Source: an uncultured Eubacteriales bacterium (GTDB lineage Bacteria > Bacillota > Clostridia > Oscillospirales > Acutalibacteraceae). Taken from it: a stretch of DNA of 27,111 nt. Positions 23,855 to 27,111 of the stretch are shown piece by piece. The DNA lies in contig CAJTNL010000020.1 in NCBI GenBank assembly GCA_910577755.1, positions 1 to 27,111 on the forward strand, in the 5' to 3' direction. The notes under the pieces are model-generated. The model ran no database searches, was not told where the DNA came from, and saw nothing but the letters and a program-made list of their open reading frames with translations. The position numbers were made by a program, and so were the translations under genes. Position 1 is the first letter of the stretch. The number at the start of each line of letters is the position of its first letter.

Positions 23855-25720
23855 CTATTTTGTAATACTATTAAAAAATTCAAGAATTTCTTGCCGTGTA
23901 TGCTGTGTTCTATCCATGATGAAACGAATATTTTCGTCATTATCAAGAACATTTTTAAGCTTTATCACTGCATTCCTAAAATCTTTGTTATCTTTATATT
24001 TTTGCAAGGTGTCATAAGCCTCAATAACATTTGTTTTGCTAACTTCCACATTATAAATTGCTGTTGCAAGTTCATATCCTGTACATTCATCAAAAACATC
24101 AAGTTTAACTATTTCATTTGAAATAGCCTTAAAATTGCCCGGATCAGCATACAGCATAATTTCATCAACACGCTTGGGCAAATTATCTCGGTTGCCTATA
24201 TATATGAGAAGTTCAACGAGCATCGTTGCCTCATAATCAGAAATGTTTCCGTTATTTTGATATGTAAAATTGACAATTTTATCGTATGTGCTATCTATTC
24301 TATTGGCAGAGGCAGATGAAATATAGTCATGCGCTATTTGATTAAGCTTTGAAAATTGTGTGTCATTATAGGTTGCCGTTAAATTATCCCACTTATGTTC
24401 GGCAATTTTATAGGCTTGCAAATGATATATACTGTTTATAATCAAGAACACCAACGCTAATGAAATCATTACGCCGCATAAATGAAAGGCTGTCCTAACC
24501 TTAACGTCTTCATCTTTGATTATGGTAGGAACTGAATCCTTAGCAAGCTCAATATCTTTTCTCAAGTCCTTATATGAATGATAAAATTTATCTGAAGTGG
24601 TAAAATCATGATTGCGGGTTCTTGTACATTTTTTAATGATTTTTTCCAATTTTAAATGATAAGTAGTTGTAGTCAGCGATAAATCACGGTTGCAATATGC
24701 GGCGTCATTTAAGAAATGCTCTTTGTAAAAATCATATATATCAAAATTAGCACTGTTTGTTTTGGTTATAATTTCAAACATATTCAGGCACTCCCAGAAA
24801 GTAGCGCCAAATGAGAATATATCGCTTTCAATTGACATTTTGCCTTGCTCTCCTTTATATGAAAATGGGAAATTTGAACCGGCGGCAGCTTCGCAAAAAC
24901 ACTCTGGAGCCGCATATCCCAACGCACCGTACTGATATTGCTTTTCTTGAGTTTCATTTTTATTGTAATCTACCGGGGTTAAACTACTAATTGCGAACCT
25001 ATCAGCTGTAGTAACGCGTTTTGAACGCCCAAAGTCAATTAGCACCAGTTCTTTTCCATAACGTGTAACCATAATGTTTTCTGGCTTTATATCCAAATGC
25101 AGAATATTTTTTTGTTCGGTTACAAACTCCATTATTTCACAAAGGTTAATCATAAATAGTAAAATCTGATTTTGATATTTAAGTTGATTATCGTAATTAT
25201 AACTTATGGCTATTGCTTTTTTTTCTTCAACGCTGAATTCACTGTATTCTACCTTCTTTTGAAGACCATTTTCGATAGGTACAATTTTTCTAAGTTTCCA
25301 GAATTCTTCTCGACAAAATTCATCTAAATTCCATCCATCAATAAATTCTTCAACAACGCAAAAGTAAGAAGATGCATCAATTACCTCACTGCTGATATGT
25401 TCGCAGGGCAGGGAGAAATCTCCTAAATCATCAACAACATCATCAATGCGTACAACAGATCGGCATTCGCGCAGTTCTTCAAAAATCCCCCATTCCTCAG
25501 TCTTAAAAGTTTCCAAGCGGTTGATTTCTTTGCCGTCAATAATTTGAATTTTCGGTTTAAATTTAAGCACGCACGAAAACTGCAAATCGCCGTCGGACTT
25601 GGTTTTCAAACCCTTGTAAACAATGCTTTCCGTTCCAATTGCAATGAACCCGTCTTTGTTGATGCCGTAGGATTCATCAATTATGTACTTGAATGAATTG
25701 CCGATTATTTCTCTGCTCAT
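23855..25720 (-). CDS. Transmembrane Ser/Thr protein kinase
   Basis: A 621-residue protein with a cytoplasmic eukaryotic-like kinase domain (about 10-400), one membrane helix (about 412-434) and an extracellular alpha-helical region of about 185 residues. Kinase motifs are visible: a degenerate glycine loop GTESIVYKG (29-37), VLKFKPK with the likely ATP lysine at 53 or 55, and catalytic HLDIKPENI (HRD variant, about 207-215). Also visible are LIDFGRSKR (Mg-binding DFG, about 226-234) and GALGYAAPECF (APE, about 264-274). The key D, K, N and DFG residues are intact, so it should be active. It lacks the PASTA repeats of the cell-wall kinase PrkC/PknB. The outer part looks TPR-like by eye. GGGAG precedes the ATG. 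It sits 43 bases after the PH-like membrane gene. Confidence 0.9.
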   Translation of the reverse strand: MSREIIGNSFKYIIDESYGINKDGFIAIGTESIVYKGLKTKSDGDLQFSCVLKFKPKIQIIDGKEINRLETFKTEEWGIFEELRECRSVVRIDDVVDDLGDFSLPCEHISSEVIDASSYFCVVEEFIDGWNLDEFCREEFWKLRKIVPIENGLQKKVEYSEFSVEEKKAIAISYNYDNQLKYQNQILLFMINLCEIMEFVTEQKNILHLDIKPENIMVTRYGKELVLIDFGRSKRVTTADRFAISSLTPVDYNKNETQEKQYQYGALGYAAPECFCEAAAGSNFPFSYKGEQGKMSIESDIFSFGATFWECLNMFEIITKTNSANFDIYDFYKEHFLNDAAYCNRDLSLTTTTYHLKLEKIIKKCTRTRNHDFTTSDKFYHSYKDLRKDIELAKDSVPTIIKDEDVKVRTAFHLCGVMISLALVFLIINSIYHLQAYKIAEHKWDNLTATYNDTQFSKLNQIAHDYISSASANRIDSTYDKIVNFTYQNNGNISDYEATMLVELLIYIGNRDNLPKRVDEIMLYADPGNFKAISNEIVKLDVFDECTGYELATAIYNVEVSKTNVIEAYDTLQKYKDNKDFRNAVIKLKNVLDNDENIRFIMDRTQHTRQEILEFFNSITK

Positions 25721-25763
25721 GTTTAGACTCCCTTTTATTATTTCTAATGCTAAAAATCAAATA

Positions 25764-26228
25764 CTATTTAAAGGTTTTGTAAATCCTTTTTATTTTTGTT
25801 TCATCAACATTTTCCTCAATAAATGCTATCATCTCGCTTGAATTAACCAGAGAATCTCCTATCGGAAATTTTTTACCCTTTGATGTATAAACTTTGATAT
25901 TTTCATGTTGTTTACGATTTGCTCTAACCGTTTTCCATTTCACATGGGTAATATCGGATACATCCAAATGATAGTTGACCAAACCAAAACATTTCCGAAC
26001 AAAAATTTTTGTGCCGTTCACTTTTATCCTAAACATTTTCACCCAAAACATAACGATTGTTGTGGGGATAAAAACGAATATCGTGATACAAACATACAAT
26101 GCGGTATGCGGCGGTGGAGTAGCTATAACATTTACGATAATAAGAATCACGAAAAAGATAAGTATACCCAAACCCATCCAAAAAACTCTCTTCGGCATAG
26201 CTACTGTAAAATTTTTATTTAATTTCAT
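25764..26228 (-). CDS. Small membrane protein, possible PH-like/immunity protein
   Basis: A 154-residue protein with two N-terminal membrane helices (about 17-37 and 44-65) and a cytoplasmic beta-rich domain of about 85 residues. In it the strands FRIKVNGTKIFVRK and ITHVKWKTVRANR and a final helix (SSEMIAFIEENV) resemble the bacterial PH-like fold of DUF-type membrane proteins. I start at ATG 26228: GGAGG lies just upstream, inside the end of the preceding gene, and the two frames overlap by 14 bases. Such tight coupling downstream of a toxin-like C-terminus is the usual place of an immunity gene. That role is inferred and not shown by homology. Confidence 0.72.
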   Translation of the reverse strand: MKLNKNFTVAMPKRVFWMGLGILIFFVILIIVNVIATPPPHTALYVCITIFVFIPTTIVMFWVKMFRIKVNGTKIFVRKCFGLVNYHLDVSDITHVKWKTVRANRKQHENIKVYTSKGKKFPIGDSLVNSSEMIAFIEENVDETKIKRIYKTFK

Positions 26229-27111
26229 AAGAACCTCCATAAATCATTTTAATTGGCAATATGTGTATTTGTGGCATTGTTGTAATTAGGGGAATTGCTA
26301 TAGATTGGGCAACCGAAGGAATGTTTCGCATAAAATTTTTAATACTATTACTGATAAAATCATCAAGACCAAATCCATAAGTAATATTCTTCACCGCATC
26401 ATCCGCTACTCCGCTAATGATTACATCACGGAATAATTTTATGGAATTCTCCGTATTGACATTTTCCAACTGGATGAACATCCGTTTTAACGACTCCTCA
26501 TAACTATTTCTGCTAGTCAGTCGACGCAACGCAGGTATATTTTTAGAAAGGCCCTTTGAAAGTTTGCCAGAGAGTTTACCAAATACTTTGCTGAAAATAG
26601 CCGCAGTTCCAGCGCTTATGGCGGTATTCATCCATATTTCGGCCATTGATCTTTTTTTACCACCGGTAACTCCTTCAAGACTTTCTCCAATAAGTGTTGA
26701 TATAGCGGCATCAACAGCACATGCGCCTGCGAAATTGCCAGTGAGCATGAAAACGCCACCGGCTATTCCACCCAAAAATGCACCAACATAAGATTGCCAC
26801 GTACCTGTCCATTCACCTGTGATTGCCCAAGAGATTACATCGCTTATTAACTGCCCTGCAACACTTACAATTAGACCAACTACAGCTGCAAGAGTAACAG
26901 CCATTACACCAAATGTTACAATGGACAGTGCAACAATAGCAACAACAGCGATGATAGCTAAAGTAATATTACAAATGGACTCCCAATTATCCTTACACCA
27001 TTCACCCACTGCTTTACAAGCGTCGCAGAACTTTTCCCAACCGTTTTTTTCACTATCCGGCTTTAAATAGTTATATTCGTTATAAAAATCATCTTTACGC
27101 TGATTGATCAC
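26215..27111 (-). CDS. C-terminal part of a large toxin-like or secreted protein (5' end outside window)
   Basis: The open frame runs off the right edge, so the visible 298 codons are the C-terminal part; the GTG at 27109-27111 need not be the start. After a charged stretch (DSEKNGWEKFCDACKAV) comes a hydrophobic region of about 45 residues rich in Ala, Val and Ile. A Gly/Ala-rich segment AFLGGIAGGVFMLTGNFAGA with AAISTLIGESLEGVTGG follows, then a basic SKVFGKLSGKLSKGLSK and a final soluble part. W-x-x-Y-x-G-A-x-x-G-G-x-x-G-G segments of this kind occur just before the toxin module in Rhs/LXG-type polymorphic proteins. No catalytic motif is recognisable in the last 110 residues, so a toxin activity cannot be named. 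The stop lies inside the next gene. Confidence 0.7.
   Translation of the reverse strand: MINQRKDDFYNEYNYLKPDSEKNGWEKFCDACKAVGEWCKDNWESICNITLAIIAVVAIVALSIVTFGVMAVTLAAVVGLIVSVAGQLISDVISWAITGEWTGTWQSYVGAFLGGIAGGVFMLTGNFAGACAVDAAISTLIGESLEGVTGGKKRSMAEIWMNTAISAGTAAIFSKVFGKLSGKLSKGLSKNIPALRRLTSRNSYEESLKRMFIQLENVNTENSIKLFRDVIISGVADDAVKNITYGFGLDDFISNSIKNFMRNIPSVAQSIAIPLITTMPQIHILPIKMIYGGSYEIK

Noticed and set aside
1..27111. tRNA and rRNA genes
   Set aside because: I saw no cloverleaf with a GTTCGAATC-type T-arm or rRNA segments on either strand. The GATTCGAAT at 4030-4038 has no matching acceptor or anticodon arms.

Overview
This is an AT-rich window from a low-GC Gram-positive bacterium. It is probably a spore-forming, anaerobic member of the Clostridia. 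The evidence is a SpoIIQ-like M23 protein, purine-rich Shine-Dalgarno sequences before nearly every gene, the oxygen-sensitive ThiH route to thiazole, an EFR1-type flavodoxin/ferredoxin protein, and the carboxy(nor)spermidine route to polyamines. The species cannot be named from sequence alone.

Layout. Positions 1-1120 hold a minus-strand SpoIIQ-like gene. 1296-3969 carry a two-gene polyamine unit (carboxynorspermidine dehydrogenase, then decarboxylase). 4096-5475 look like a small accessory island: a decayed SLOG/DUF1273 gene, a 14-bp inverted repeat that is probably an operator, two tandem XRE-type regulators, and a 40-codon ORF with a bacteriocin-like double-glycine leader. 5476-5850 are hairpin-rich, gene-free DNA whose end matches a block upstream of the decarboxylase gene. 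5852-9989 form a thiamin-thiazole locus: consensus promoter, TPP riboswitch, terminator, thiS-thiF-thiG, a 325-bp gap, then thiH and a TenI-like gene. Next come ndk (minus), two tandem NSS transporters, a tiny exported protein, a uracil-DNA-glycosylase-family gene, and a minus-strand LUD protein/EFR1 pair.

From 27111 down to 17185 everything is on the minus strand and looks like one surface-associated accessory locus. It starts with the 3' part of a large protein whose glycine/alanine-rich hydrophobic tail resembles polymorphic-toxin or conjugation-type proteins. A small membrane protein gene overlaps it by 14 bp. Then come a transmembrane Ser/Thr kinase without PASTA repeats, a two-helix membrane protein, and, after a 340-bp gap, a 1974-residue exported protein made of about 13 Ig-like modules with a C-terminal membrane anchor. 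This locus is the best candidate for an undescribed system. Its functional unity is inferred from gene order, overlap and shared membrane topology.

How parts work together. ThiS (sulfur carrier), ThiF (adenylyltransferase), ThiG (thiazole synthase), ThiH (tyrosine lyase) and the TenI-like tautomerase make the thiazole half of thiamin. The pyrimidine half and the joining step (thiC, thiD, thiE) must lie elsewhere, unless the TenI-like gene is really thiE. The polyamine genes catalyse the last two steps of (nor)spermidine formation from a diamine and aspartate semialdehyde.
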